DNA of 64,000 bases from Saprospiraceae bacterium (GTDB taxonomy: Bacteria > Bacteroidota > Bacteroidia > Chitinophagales > Saprospiraceae), in NCBI GenBank assembly GCA_022842725.1, contig JALHOZ010000001.1, forward strand, positions 295,968-359,967, in the 5' to 3' direction. The notes below the pieces were generated by a model that saw nothing but the letters and a program-made list of their open reading frames with translations, did no database searches and had not been told where the DNA came from. Both the position numbers and the translations under genes were made by a program. Positions 40,531-50,220 of this stretch are shown here, one piece after another (the stretch's first letter is position 1; the number at the start of each line of letters is the position of its first letter).

Positions 40531-41487
40531 ATGATTTTACGTTTTTGGCTGATGTGGGTATTGTTTGTTCCTTTGGTGGCATCGGGACAACAGAGACCTT
40601 TATTCAGTCAGTATATGCTTAATAAATATTACGACAATCCGGCCTATGCAGGGATGGAAAGGTCATTATTTATTAATGCAGCTTACAGAAATCAATACGG
40701 AGGTCTTCCGGGCAATCCCGGTACGCTGCAGATAGGATTCCATTTGCCTGTTTACAAGTGGTTTGGAGGTGCGGGCGCACAATTATCCCGGCACGAATCC
40801 GGGCTTATGCAGATTATCCAGGCTTCGGGAAGTTATAATTATGTAATGAGGAGTTCTTTGGGCTTCATATCCTACGGAGCCAGATTGGGGATCAATCATG
40901 TCAGTTATAATGGTGAAAGGATCATAACTCCGGAAGGAAATTACGAAGGAACCATCTTACATAATGACCCCGTCCTTGAGTCTGGTGTATTCAGTGGGAA
41001 CGGTGTTTTTTGGGAAATGGCTATATACATAAAGAATGAAGTGTGGGAAGCAGGATTAATGTTTCATGATTTGCCTGAATCAACAAACAGCCTGGGACTG
41101 GCGACCTACACAAAAAGTCGGGGGATGCTGATTTCCGGCCAATATACATGGAAATACGGACCGCTTAATGTAGTCCCGTCACTGATGGTAAGGTCTGATT
41201 TTCGGGTTTTTCAAAGTGATGTTGGGGTATTGGTTAATGGTTTTGAAAACTTCTACGGAGGACTCGGGGTGAGGGGGTACAACCGCTTTTCATGGGATGC
41301 TTTGGTTTTTATAATTGGCACAAATATTGGTAACCATTATAAAGTGTCGTACAGTTATGACCTTGGTCTTTCAGATTTGAGCCATGTTTATGACAGTACC
41401 CATGAAATTTTATTGAGTTACAACCTCAATAAAGCAATCGGGGCAGGGATTATGCCTAAAGTAATCCGGAATCCCAGACATTTATAG
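40531..41487 (+). CDS. PorP/SprF-family T9SS membrane protein
   Basis: QQRPLFSQYMLNKYYDNPAYAGMERSLFINAAYRNQYGGLPGNPGT, directly upstream of gldKLMN. Confidence 0.92.
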   Translation: MILRFWLMWVLFVPLVASGQQRPLFSQYMLNKYYDNPAYAGMERSLFINAAYRNQYGGLPGNPGTLQIGFHLPVYKWFGGAGAQLSRHESGLMQIIQASGSYNYVMRSSLGFISYGARLGINHVSYNGERIITPEGNYEGTILHNDPVLESGVFSGNGVFWEMAIYIKNEVWEAGLMFHDLPESTNSLGLATYTKSRGMLISGQYTWKYGPLNVVPSLMVRSDFRVFQSDVGVLVNGFENFYGGLGVRGYNRFSWDALVFIIGTNIGNHYKVSYSYDLGLSDLSHVYDSTHEILLSYNLNKAIGAGIMPKVIRNPRHL

Positions 41488-41776
41488 CGTCCTTGCATAA
41501 TATTTTATTCTGTTTTTTTAGTTTTTTGGCAAATATTTAATTTCCAGCCTCAAAATGTCATTTTTTTGGCGGATTTAAATTTTTTTTAAAAAACTTTTGG
41601 TTATCAGGGATAAAAAAAAACAGACAACAGTTTAAAAAAAATGTACATGTATAAACCTGTCATTACGATAACGCATGAATATTTTTTAAGGACAATAAAA
41701 CACCAAATATTTACGTTTTGGTTTGGCTAAAGAGTAGGAAACCGTCCAAAATATTTTAAAATTCGAATTCAAATTA

Positions 41777-41807
41777 TTTGTTAATTTGAATAAGGTAAGT
41801 ATCTTTA
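41777..41807 (+). promoter_or_regulatory. Candidate promoter of gldKLMN: TTTG-N19-TATCTTTA
   Basis: -33 TTTG at 41777-41780 and near-consensus -7 TATCTTTA at 41800-41807, about 50 bp before the gldK start. Confidence 0.55.
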
Positions 41808-41860
41808 CGGCTCTTTTTTACAAACCGTATTACATAATAGGTTAAATCGCTAAAGGTAAA

Positions 41861-43102
41861 ATGAAGAGTGTATCGAATTTCTTTTTTTTATTAGTCATTG
41901 TTTTGGCTGTATCGTCGTGCAGCAAAGAAGAACAAGGACAACTTGTCGGAGCTCAAAACCGACCTTCTTGGAGTGGAGTCAATCCTTATGGTATGGTGTA
42001 CATTCCTTCAGGGACGTTACATATCGGTCAGAGTGATCAGGATGTATTCAGTACATATCTCCAAAGGCCAAAAGCAATATCCATTTCCGGATTTTTTATG
42101 GATGATACTGAAATCACCAACAATGAGTACAGACAATTTGTCGAATGGGTGAGAGATTCCATCGCATTGACCAAATTGGATGAAACCATTGAAGATGACT
42201 TTGGTAATACCAGACTTAATTGGGAAGCTTCAGCTGATATCGATTATAATGATGAAACTTTAGAAGACATGTACTTTCAGGGTGACATGCGTATCGATGA
42301 AAAAAGAGAGATGGATGTCGCTCAGTTTGAATATCAGTACCAATGGGTGGATTGGCAACGTGCTGCCAATGATAAAAATGCTACCAGGCAGAACATCATC
42401 AATAAAGAAAAAGTCAAAATATTTCCTGACACCCTTTGTTGGATCAGAGATTTTTCTTATTCATACAATGAACCGTTATCAAGAAATTATTTCTGGCACC
42501 CTGCTTTCGATGATTATCCTGTAGTAGGAGTAACCTGGAAACAAGCAAATGCTTTCTGCCATTGGAGAACAAAAATCTGGAATATGTTTAAAGGCGAAAG
42601 TGAGCCTAACACCGAAGTTTTCAGATTACCTTCTGAATCAGAGTGGGAACATGCAGCCAGAGGAGGTCACGCAACTGCACCTTACCCTTGGGGAGGACCT
42701 TACGTAAGAAATGCAAAGGGTTGTCTTTTGGCCAATTTTAAGCCGGGCAGAGGAAACTATCCTGAAGATGGTGGTATGCATACAGTAAAAGCTGATGCTT
42801 ACTTCCCGAACGATTACGGATTGTATAATATGGCAGGTAATGTTTCTGAGTGGACCATTACAGCATTCCATGAAAACGCATATGTTCAGGTTCATGATTT
42901 GAATCCTGACTACAGATATGATGCAAAAGATACAGACCCTGAAGCTTTCAAAAGAAAAGTTATCAGAGGAGGTTCTTACAAAGATGTTTCCTACTATCTT
43001 CAAAACAGTACCCGTTCATGGGAGTTTCAGGACACATCCAAGTCTTACATTGGTTTCCGATGCGTTCTCACATATCTGGGACGTTCTATTGACGATTTTT
43101 AA
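41861..43102 (+). CDS. gldK: Gliding motility/T9SS lipoprotein GldK (FGE-sulfatase-like domain)
   Basis: Lipobox (AVSSCSKE), YGMVYIPSGTLHIGQSD, LPSESEWEHAARGG, NMAGNVSEW, VIRGGSYKD, GFRCV; gene order. Confidence 0.95.
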   Translation: MKSVSNFFFLLVIVLAVSSCSKEEQGQLVGAQNRPSWSGVNPYGMVYIPSGTLHIGQSDQDVFSTYLQRPKAISISGFFMDDTEITNNEYRQFVEWVRDSIALTKLDETIEDDFGNTRLNWEASADIDYNDETLEDMYFQGDMRIDEKREMDVAQFEYQYQWVDWQRAANDKNATRQNIINKEKVKIFPDTLCWIRDFSYSYNEPLSRNYFWHPAFDDYPVVGVTWKQANAFCHWRTKIWNMFKGESEPNTEVFRLPSESEWEHAARGGHATAPYPWGGPYVRNAKGCLLANFKPGRGNYPEDGGMHTVKADAYFPNDYGLYNMAGNVSEWTITAFHENAYVQVHDLNPDYRYDAKDTDPEAFKRKVIRGGSYKDVSYYLQNSTRSWEFQDTSKSYIGFRCVLTYLGRSIDDF

Positions 43103-43199
43103 TTCGTCATCATATCAACAATTATTTGGCTAAAGTATCTGTGTAAGCAGAAACAGAATATCTATTTATTAATTAACCTTTTTCAAATTTTCAAAAACA

Positions 43200-43784
43200 A
43201 TGAGTTTCGTAAAATCAAAATCATTTAAGTATCTTAAAAACTTAATCATCGGTCTTGGAGCGTCAGTAGTAATGATTGGTGCCTTGGGAAAAATCAACAG
43301 TTATTCATGGGGAGGTCCGGCAATTACAGCAGGTCTTTTAGTTGAAGCTTTCCTTTTCGCTATGTTGGGTCTTTTAGGTCCTGAAAAAGATTATTATTGG
43401 GAAAAGTTGTACCCGGGATTGGATGAATATGCATCGAATATTGCTCCCATCACTTCAGGTGCTACTGCAGGAACTCCTTCAAGAGCATTAAATGCTGATT
43501 CAGTGGAGAAAAATTTAGGTGGCATGTTAAGCGAATTGCAATCAATGTCAAAAAGTATGGGTTCATTAAAAGCCCTTCAGGAAGTTGATTTTTCTCAGAC
43601 AGGAGAGCAATTAAAAACAATGAATAATTTTTACAGCAAAATGAATGAAGCCATGAATGCTTTGAACTCCAGTGTGGAAGATACCAAGCAATATCAGGCT
43701 CAAATGGCAAGTTTAAGCAAAAACCTTACTTCATTGAATGCGGTATATGGTAATGTTTTGTCTGCTTACCAGGCTAAGGCTTAA
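43200..43784 (+). CDS. gldL: Gliding motility/T9SS inner-membrane protein GldL
   Basis: Two N-terminal TM segments (LIIGLGASVVMIGALGKI..., ITAGLLVEAFLFAMLGLLGPEKDYYWEKLYPGLDEY), gene order. Confidence 0.95.
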   Translation: MSFVKSKSFKYLKNLIIGLGASVVMIGALGKINSYSWGGPAITAGLLVEAFLFAMLGLLGPEKDYYWEKLYPGLDEYASNIAPITSGATAGTPSRALNADSVEKNLGGMLSELQSMSKSMGSLKALQEVDFSQTGEQLKTMNNFYSKMNEAMNALNSSVEDTKQYQAQMASLSKNLTSLNAVYGNVLSAYQAKA

Positions 43785-43829
43785 TCATTCGTTTTCAAAA
43801 ATTATTTATTAACAAGAAAATAGTATAAA

Positions 43830-45380
43830 ATGTCAATACCTAAGGAACCGCGTCAGCTGATGATCACCATCATGTACCTCGTTTTGACAGCATTGTTGGC
43901 CCTCAACGTTTCCGCTGAGATCTTCAACGCTTTCGACATGGTGGATAAAGGCTTGGTAAAAGCCAACGATGCATTGGATGCCGCAAACGCCGCAATTCCT
44001 GCCCAGATTAAAAAGAGTGCTGAAAAAGGTCAGCAATACAAAACATATGCAGACAGAGTTGATCAGGTGATCGCAGTCTCAAAAGAAGGATCTGAATTTA
44101 TCAATGGCCTTAAAAATTACCTCGTTGAAAAAGGGGGTGGTTATATTGAGGTAGGTGGTCTTCAGCAATTAAAAGCGTTGAGAGATTATGACCTTACCAC
44201 AAGATTAATGGTCAATGAAGGAAAAGGTGAGGAACTGAAAAACAAAATGATGGAAATGAAAGATAAGTTTTTAGCTTTCGTTGACAAAGAAGATCAGGCC
44301 GCTTTTGCCGCAAACCTTCCTATCAACATTGATGATGAAACCTGGAAGAAGTCAACTAACAAAAAGTTGAACTGGGCAGATTTTACATTTGGTCACATGC
44401 CATTGGGAGCTTGTATGCCGATATTTTCAAAATATGCCAATGACGTAAAATCTTCTGAAGCAGCGGTATTAAATTACCTTGCCGGAAAAGTTGGTTTGAC
44501 TGAAGAAGTGGTTTTGGATCAGTTCAGAGTGGTTTCTTCTCCTAAAAAATCTTACGTCATCAAAGGTGAGAAGTTTGAAACTGAAGTATTCCTTTCTGCA
44601 TCTGCCGGTAAATCCAGTAACACAGGAATCAGATTATCCGTAAATGGTGCAAATCTTGCTGTTAATGATGAAGGAGCAGCTCAGTATGCTGCTACAGCAG
44701 GTGAGGTTGGGATTAAAAAGTACACAGCTGTTGCCAGTGTATTTAATCCTGTTACCAAAGAAACCAAAGAATACAGAGCTGAGTTTGAATATGAAGTTGG
44801 TGAAAGATCTGTTACCATTTCTGCGACCAAAATGAACGTATTCTATATGGGGGTTGAAAACCCTGTGGAAGTTTCAGCAGCGGGTATACCTTCTGCTCAG
44901 GTAAAAGTCTCGATGGATAACGGAAATATTTCTAAAAATTCAGACGGAACGTACACAGTAACTGTAAGCGGCCCTCCGGGTAGAGAGGCTACAATTCGGG
45001 TGAATGCACCTGGTGTTACCTATTCTAAAAATTACAGAATCAAAAGAATTCCTGACCCTGTACCTACCCTCGGTCCAAAAGAAAGAGGCGGAAATATAGG
45101 TAACGGAACCTTTAAAGGTTTAGGAGGTCTTGTTCCAACTTTAGAAGGATTTGATTTTGATGCAAGATGTAATATCGGTTCCTTTACTTTAGTACGGGTA
45201 GCAAAAAGACAAGATGCCGAATTCGGACCTAACCAGGGAGCAAAAATATCCGGCAAAGCATCTGAATTGCAAAATAAAGCTGTACCGGGAGATAAATACA
45301 TATTTCAGGATATTAAATGCAAATGCCCGGGTGATGCCATTGAAAGGAATCTTGGCCAATTGGTTTTTGATATTCGATAG
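43830..45380 (+). CDS. gldM: Gliding motility/T9SS protein GldM
   Basis: MSIPKEPRQLMITIMYLVLTALLALNVSAEIFNAFDMVDKGL start, 516 aa, gene order. Confidence 0.96.
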   Translation: MSIPKEPRQLMITIMYLVLTALLALNVSAEIFNAFDMVDKGLVKANDALDAANAAIPAQIKKSAEKGQQYKTYADRVDQVIAVSKEGSEFINGLKNYLVEKGGGYIEVGGLQQLKALRDYDLTTRLMVNEGKGEELKNKMMEMKDKFLAFVDKEDQAAFAANLPINIDDETWKKSTNKKLNWADFTFGHMPLGACMPIFSKYANDVKSSEAAVLNYLAGKVGLTEEVVLDQFRVVSSPKKSYVIKGEKFETEVFLSASAGKSSNTGIRLSVNGANLAVNDEGAAQYAATAGEVGIKKYTAVASVFNPVTKETKEYRAEFEYEVGERSVTISATKMNVFYMGVENPVEVSAAGIPSAQVKVSMDNGNISKNSDGTYTVTVSGPPGREATIRVNAPGVTYSKNYRIKRIPDPVPTLGPKERGGNIGNGTFKGLGGLVPTLEGFDFDARCNIGSFTLVRVAKRQDAEFGPNQGAKISGKASELQNKAVPGDKYIFQDIKCKCPGDAIERNLGQLVFDIR

Positions 45381-45423
45381 TGCAATTGTAATGTAATACA
45401 TCTATTCATAAAAAAATTTTAAA

Positions 45424-46302
45424 ATGAAATCGTTCTTAATTCTATTTTTTGTTGCTTCGTTTGTTTTTATGGCTGATTCCAGATTAATAGCTCAGGCAGA
45501 AAAAACGGAGTCATCCTTACCAAGTGAAGATTTTTTTATCGATGATGTGGTAGACAAGCGATTGATTGTTGAAAATCGGTTAATGGATTATCAACCTATC
45601 AGAGAAGCTGACATAGCTTGGGAAGTTAGAATTCAACGGGTAATTGACACAAGAGAAAAGTTAAACCTACCTTTCAGAAGTGAGGAACTTAATTTATTCT
45701 CAACATTGATAGAATTGGTAAATAATGAAGAAATAACAGTCTTTAGTGATGAGAAATTCAAATCTCCAATGACAAAAGAGGATATTGATAAAAAATTATT
45801 CTCTTTAGATACAATTGAAGATTTTGATTATGAAACCTATACCCAGGTTCTTAAAATTGTCAAAAATGATATAGCTTGGACAGATATTTTTTCATATAGA
45901 ATTAAGGAAATCTGGTTTTTTGATAAAGAAACCTCTACCATGAGACAACGAATTTTGGGAATTGCACCAATATATGCTAAGCCAAAAGAAATTGAAAGTG
46001 GAATAGCACCTTATCCTTTGTTTTGGGTTTATTATCCTGAAGCAAGAGAATCTTTATCAAAATACAGAGTATTTAATGAAAGTAATGACATTGCACCAAT
46101 GACCTGGACAGACTTGTTTGATGCAAGAGTTTTTACCAGTTACATCTACAAAAGGTCAAATGTACTTGACTACAGGTTGAAGGACTATTATCAACCTAAT
46201 CCTGAATCTGAGGTAGATATGACAGGTATAGACATGTTGTTGCATTCTGATAAAATTAAGAACGAACTTTTTAATTTCGAACACGATCTTTGGGAGTATT
46301 AA
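45424..46302 (+). CDS. gldN: Gliding motility/T9SS protein GldN
   Basis: DDVVDKRLIVENRLMDYQPIREADIAWEVRIQRVIDTREKLN, SYRIKEIWFFDKETSTMRQRILGIAP; gene order. Confidence 0.95.
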   Translation: MKSFLILFFVASFVFMADSRLIAQAEKTESSLPSEDFFIDDVVDKRLIVENRLMDYQPIREADIAWEVRIQRVIDTREKLNLPFRSEELNLFSTLIELVNNEEITVFSDEKFKSPMTKEDIDKKLFSLDTIEDFDYETYTQVLKIVKNDIAWTDIFSYRIKEIWFFDKETSTMRQRILGIAPIYAKPKEIESGIAPYPLFWVYYPEARESLSKYRVFNESNDIAPMTWTDLFDARVFTSYIYKRSNVLDYRLKDYYQPNPESEVDMTGIDMLLHSDKIKNELFNFEHDLWEY

Positions 46303-46321
46303 TAAATTCTCCTCTGAAAAT

Positions 46322-46353
46322 AAAAGAGTTGCCCTGCGCAACTCTTTTTTTTT
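46322..46353 (+). terminator. Terminator of the gldKLMN cluster
   Basis: AAAAGAGTTGCCCTGCGCAACTCTTTTTTTTT. Confidence 0.88.
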
Positions 46354-46597
46354 ACCCTGTTGTGAGTGTACATTATAATGTAAAACAGGGTTAATCAGGG
46401 TGATACGTAAAACTTTGATGTCAAAACAATTTCTTTTTCACACTATTTTGTCTCTTTAAACGTCTTATTAATATCTCTCTGTGTATTCTAAGTATTTGCC
46501 TTTGCACAGAGTAAAGACCTTTTACAGCTTTACAGAGCATATCAAATTAAGTTTTTATTTTTTTATTCAGCACTAATCATACCCAAATTTATATTTT

Positions 46598-48133
46598 ATG
46601 AGTCGATCTGTCAAAGTAAGATCTGCATTAGTTTCCGTTTTTTATAAAGATAAACTGGAATCACTCATTCAAACGCTTGCCGGTCATGAAGTTACATTTT
46701 ACAGCACCGGAGGTACAAGAGAATTTATTGAAAAGCTGGGGTGTCCGGTCGTCAAAGTCGAAGATGTCACTTCTTATCCACCTATTTTGGATGGAAGGGT
46801 TAAAACTCTTCACCCGAAAATTTTTGGTGGTATTCTCGCTATACGCAATGAGGACCATTTAAGACAGTTGGAAAAATATGATATACCGGAGTTAGATATG
46901 GTCATTGTGGATCTATATCCTTTTGAAGAAACCCTCGCTTCTACAACTGATATGGCTCAAATCATAGAAAAAATTGATATCGGTGGTATATCTTTGATCA
47001 GAGCAGCGGCTAAAAACTTTAATGATGTGGTTGTAATTGCTTCAAAAGATGACTACGAACAAGTAAAAGTATGGCTTGAAAATCAGGAAGGCACCATAAC
47101 CTATGATCAACGTAAACATCTTGCTGCCAAAGCTTTTGCGGTAAGCTCAAGGTATGATATGTTGATTCACCAATATCTCGCAGGTGGAAGTAATGAGTTA
47201 TCATCGAATTTTATACAACATGTATCAACAAGCAGACCTGTTCGTTACGGCGAAAATCCTCACCAAAGAGCAATTTTTTACGGCAATCTCGAAGATACTT
47301 TTGATATGTATGGCGGCAAAGAACTGTCTTACAATAACATTGTTGACATTGACGCAGCTGTGCAGTTAATCAGAGAATTTGCCGGTGATAAACCCACTTT
47401 TGCCATTCTCAAACATACAAATCCATGCGGTGTGTGTACCAGGGAAAGTATAGCTGAAGCTTATTTGGGAGCTTTGGCTTGTGACCCGTTATCTGCTTTT
47501 GGTGGTGTTTTTATTTCCAATACAGAAATTGACCTTACAACAGCTCAGGAAATCAATCAGTTATTTTATGAGGTGGTTATAGCGCCTTCATACAGTCCGG
47601 AAGCTAAAAATTTACTTACGGCTAATACAAAAAGAATAGTCCTTCGCCTGAAACACTTTACTGTGCAACCTCAGAGTTTTAAGACAGTACTGGAAGGTAT
47701 TTTGCTTCAGGATAGTGATTTGGCAATGGAAGATATTTCTCAAAGTAAAATCGTCACCAAACTCGCACCTAAAACAGAAGAAATGTTGGATTTGCAGTTT
47801 GCCCTTAAGTGTGTCAAACATTTAAAATCCAATACTATTACCTTAGTAAAAAACAAGCAGCTCATTGGAATGGGATGTGGGCAGACTTCCAGGGTAGATG
47901 CATGCAGACAAGCCATTGAGAAAGCCAATCATTTTGGATTTTCACTTGCCGGTTCTGTGATGGCTTCCGATGCTTTTTTTCCATTTCCGGATTGTGTGGA
48001 AATCGCTTCTGAGGCAGGTATCACCAGTGTGGTCCAACCAGGAGGGTCGATCAAAGATCAGTTGAGTATTGATTATTGTGATGAAAACAAGATGAGCATG
48101 GTCATAACTGGTGTCAGACATTTCAAACACTAA
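46598..48133 (+). CDS. purH: Bifunctional AICAR transformylase/IMP cyclohydrolase
   Basis: ALVSVFYKDKLESLIQTLAGHEVTFYSTGGTREFIEKLG, DGRVKTLHPKI, KHTNPCGVC, GSVMASDAFFPFPDCVE, RHFKH C-terminus. Confidence 0.97.
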   Translation: MSRSVKVRSALVSVFYKDKLESLIQTLAGHEVTFYSTGGTREFIEKLGCPVVKVEDVTSYPPILDGRVKTLHPKIFGGILAIRNEDHLRQLEKYDIPELDMVIVDLYPFEETLASTTDMAQIIEKIDIGGISLIRAAAKNFNDVVVIASKDDYEQVKVWLENQEGTITYDQRKHLAAKAFAVSSRYDMLIHQYLAGGSNELSSNFIQHVSTSRPVRYGENPHQRAIFYGNLEDTFDMYGGKELSYNNIVDIDAAVQLIREFAGDKPTFAILKHTNPCGVCTRESIAEAYLGALACDPLSAFGGVFISNTEIDLTTAQEINQLFYEVVIAPSYSPEAKNLLTANTKRIVLRLKHFTVQPQSFKTVLEGILLQDSDLAMEDISQSKIVTKLAPKTEEMLDLQFALKCVKHLKSNTITLVKNKQLIGMGCGQTSRVDACRQAIEKANHFGFSLAGSVMASDAFFPFPDCVEIASEAGITSVVQPGGSIKDQLSIDYCDENKMSMVITGVRHFKH

Positions 48134-48137
48134 TCGG

Positions 48138-48857
48138 ATGAACCTGGTAGTAGATATAGGCAACAGCCGAATCAAATATGCATTTTTTGAGGACGGAATC
48201 ATTCAGTCTCAAAATTCGGTAGAACCGACGGCATCAGAAACTATTTTTCATGATGTTTGGATGAATAAAGGTACAAGGGCAATCCTTTCGGCAAGTGGTA
48301 AATTAGATGAAGGTTTCCTTCAAAAATTAAAAAATGAGGTGGATGTTATCGTTTTTGATCAACATACAAAATTGCCGGTTACCATAGCCTATGATACACC
48401 TGAGACGTTGGGTAAAGACAGGATTGCAGGGGCTGTTGCCGCCTGGAAAATGTTTCCCGGGGAGTCTTCGCTAATTATTGACATGGGAACCTGTATTACT
48501 ACAAATATTATAAACTCCAAAGGAGAATACCTTGGAGGAACCATTTCTCCGGGAGTGCAAATGCGCACTAAGGCTATGGCTGCATTTACTGAAAACCTTC
48601 CTTTGGTTGACCTTGAATTACCAAAAGAACTGATAGGCAGAAATACTATTACAGCATTGCAAAATGGTGTGATTCGGGGTACGTATTATGAAATTCAGAC
48701 CTTTATTGACAACGTAAAACCGATTTTTGGAATAAATAACGTAATTTTAACCGGAGGCGACGCTAAAATCTTTGGCAATTTGCTTAATTTTGAGATATTT
48801 GCACTCCCTAATCTGGTTTTATCAGGTTTACATGAAATATTGCAATATAATGCTTAA
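48138..48857 (+). CDS. coaX: Type III pantothenate kinase
   Basis: MNLVVDIGNSRIKYAFFEDG, TLGKDRIAGAVAAW, LIIDMGTCITTNII, GGTISPGVQMRTKAM; start moved to the ATG at 48138. Confidence 0.94.
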   Translation: MNLVVDIGNSRIKYAFFEDGIIQSQNSVEPTASETIFHDVWMNKGTRAILSASGKLDEGFLQKLKNEVDVIVFDQHTKLPVTIAYDTPETLGKDRIAGAVAAWKMFPGESSLIIDMGTCITTNIINSKGEYLGGTISPGVQMRTKAMAAFTENLPLVDLELPKELIGRNTITALQNGVIRGTYYEIQTFIDNVKPIFGINNVILTGGDAKIFGNLLNFEIFALPNLVLSGLHEILQYNA

Positions 48858-50190
48858 AAAAAATATTCTTTTTTTAGTAATTTTATGGCTTACCGGCCAT
48901 AATGTTTTTGGACAACAATCAGACAATTCACCCTATTCAAGATTTGGAATCGGAGAATTGTCAGACAATCATTTTAACTACCTTCGTCAGATGGGCGGGT
49001 TGGGCACCGCACCGATTGATCAATATCATTTTAATGTCCTTAATCCGGCAAGTCTGAGTCATCTGAGTAACTTTTCGCTCGATGTCGGCTTATTTGCCAA
49101 GTACAATACCTTACGTGACGGAAATCAGGAAAACAATATCTGGACCGGGAATATAGACTATCTTGCCTTTGCCTTTCCATTGCGCAATCCTGTAAACGAT
49201 ATCTATGAAGGTAAAACGACCAAAACTAAGTTTGGAATGTCGTTTGCCCTTATGCCTCATTCCAATGTAAGTTATAATATCCTTACATCCGGTGTAGATG
49301 AAAATGTCGGTAATGTAAACAGAAGCTATATTGGATCCGGAGGCTCTTATAAGTTTCTGTTTGGAAACTCTGTAAAATATAAAGATTTTTCATTCGGTGT
49401 TAACCTGGGATATTTATTTGGAAAGATTGATTATCAAAGAAATATTGATTTTCTTGATTTTATCTATTCATATCAAAACAGATTTACTACCAATTACAAT
49501 ATCAGAGGATTTTTGTGGAATGCCGGAATGATCTATTCTAAGGTATTGAATAAAAAGGAAGTCGAAAAAAACAGATCAAAACCTACAAAAATGATCAGCA
49601 TTGGGGTGAGAGGGAACTCTGCACACCGATTTCAAACGACAGCCAATGAATTTGACTACGGCATTCAGGTTCTTGAAAGCGTTGTCAACAGGGATACTTT
49701 TAAAAACATCAATGATGTCGAAGGCAGAGGTCAGTTGCCGGCAGAATTTGCCATAGGTGGTCATTATTATCATGGTGAAAAATGGAGTCTGGGATTTGAT
49801 TATCAGATGGGAGTCTGGGATCAGTATTACAATGATGCCAATGATGAAGTAAAAGGAACTTTACGAAATACAAGCCGGATTGCTATCGGGGGACACTTCC
49901 GTCCTAACTATAAATCTTTTGACAATTTTTTTGAGAGAGTTTACTACCGATACGGAGCTTATTATAATACAGACCCGAGAGTAGTAAACGATCAACAATT
50001 GGATGGATATGGTGTTTCGTTGGGCTTTGGGTTACCATTTGTTTATCAAAGAAAAATATCATTTGTGAACCTTGGTGTTCAATATGGTCAGAGGGCTACG
50101 GCATTGCCACTTTCAGAAAGATATGTTAAAATTTCTTTTGGCGTAACTTTTAACGATGATGAGTGGTTTTTAAAATCTAAATATTATTAA
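48850..50190 (+). CDS. Outer membrane porin/transporter-like beta-barrel protein
   Basis: Start moved to 48850 (MLKKNILFLVILWLTGHNVFGQQSDNSPYSRFGIGELSD); overlaps coaX by 8 bp; beta-barrel-like aromatic pattern. Confidence 0.75.
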   Translation: MLKKNILFLVILWLTGHNVFGQQSDNSPYSRFGIGELSDNHFNYLRQMGGLGTAPIDQYHFNVLNPASLSHLSNFSLDVGLFAKYNTLRDGNQENNIWTGNIDYLAFAFPLRNPVNDIYEGKTTKTKFGMSFALMPHSNVSYNILTSGVDENVGNVNRSYIGSGGSYKFLFGNSVKYKDFSFGVNLGYLFGKIDYQRNIDFLDFIYSYQNRFTTNYNIRGFLWNAGMIYSKVLNKKEVEKNRSKPTKMISIGVRGNSAHRFQTTANEFDYGIQVLESVVNRDTFKNINDVEGRGQLPAEFAIGGHYYHGEKWSLGFDYQMGVWDQYYNDANDEVKGTLRNTSRIAIGGHFRPNYKSFDNFFERVYYRYGAYYNTDPRVVNDQQLDGYGVSLGFGLPFVYQRKISFVNLGVQYGQRATALPLSERYVKISFGVTFNDDEWFLKSKYY

Positions 50191-50220
50191 TTTCTAAACC
50201 TTTTCTAAAATCATTAAAGT

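Noticed and set aside
42638-43003. Minus-strand ORF of 121 aa inside gldK
   Set aside because: Antisense to a confident SUMF1-domain coding region; no domain support.
48111-48137. Extended N-terminus of the coaX ORF
   Set aside because: It would overlap purH; the ATG at 48138 gives the canonical MNLVVDIGNSRIK start.
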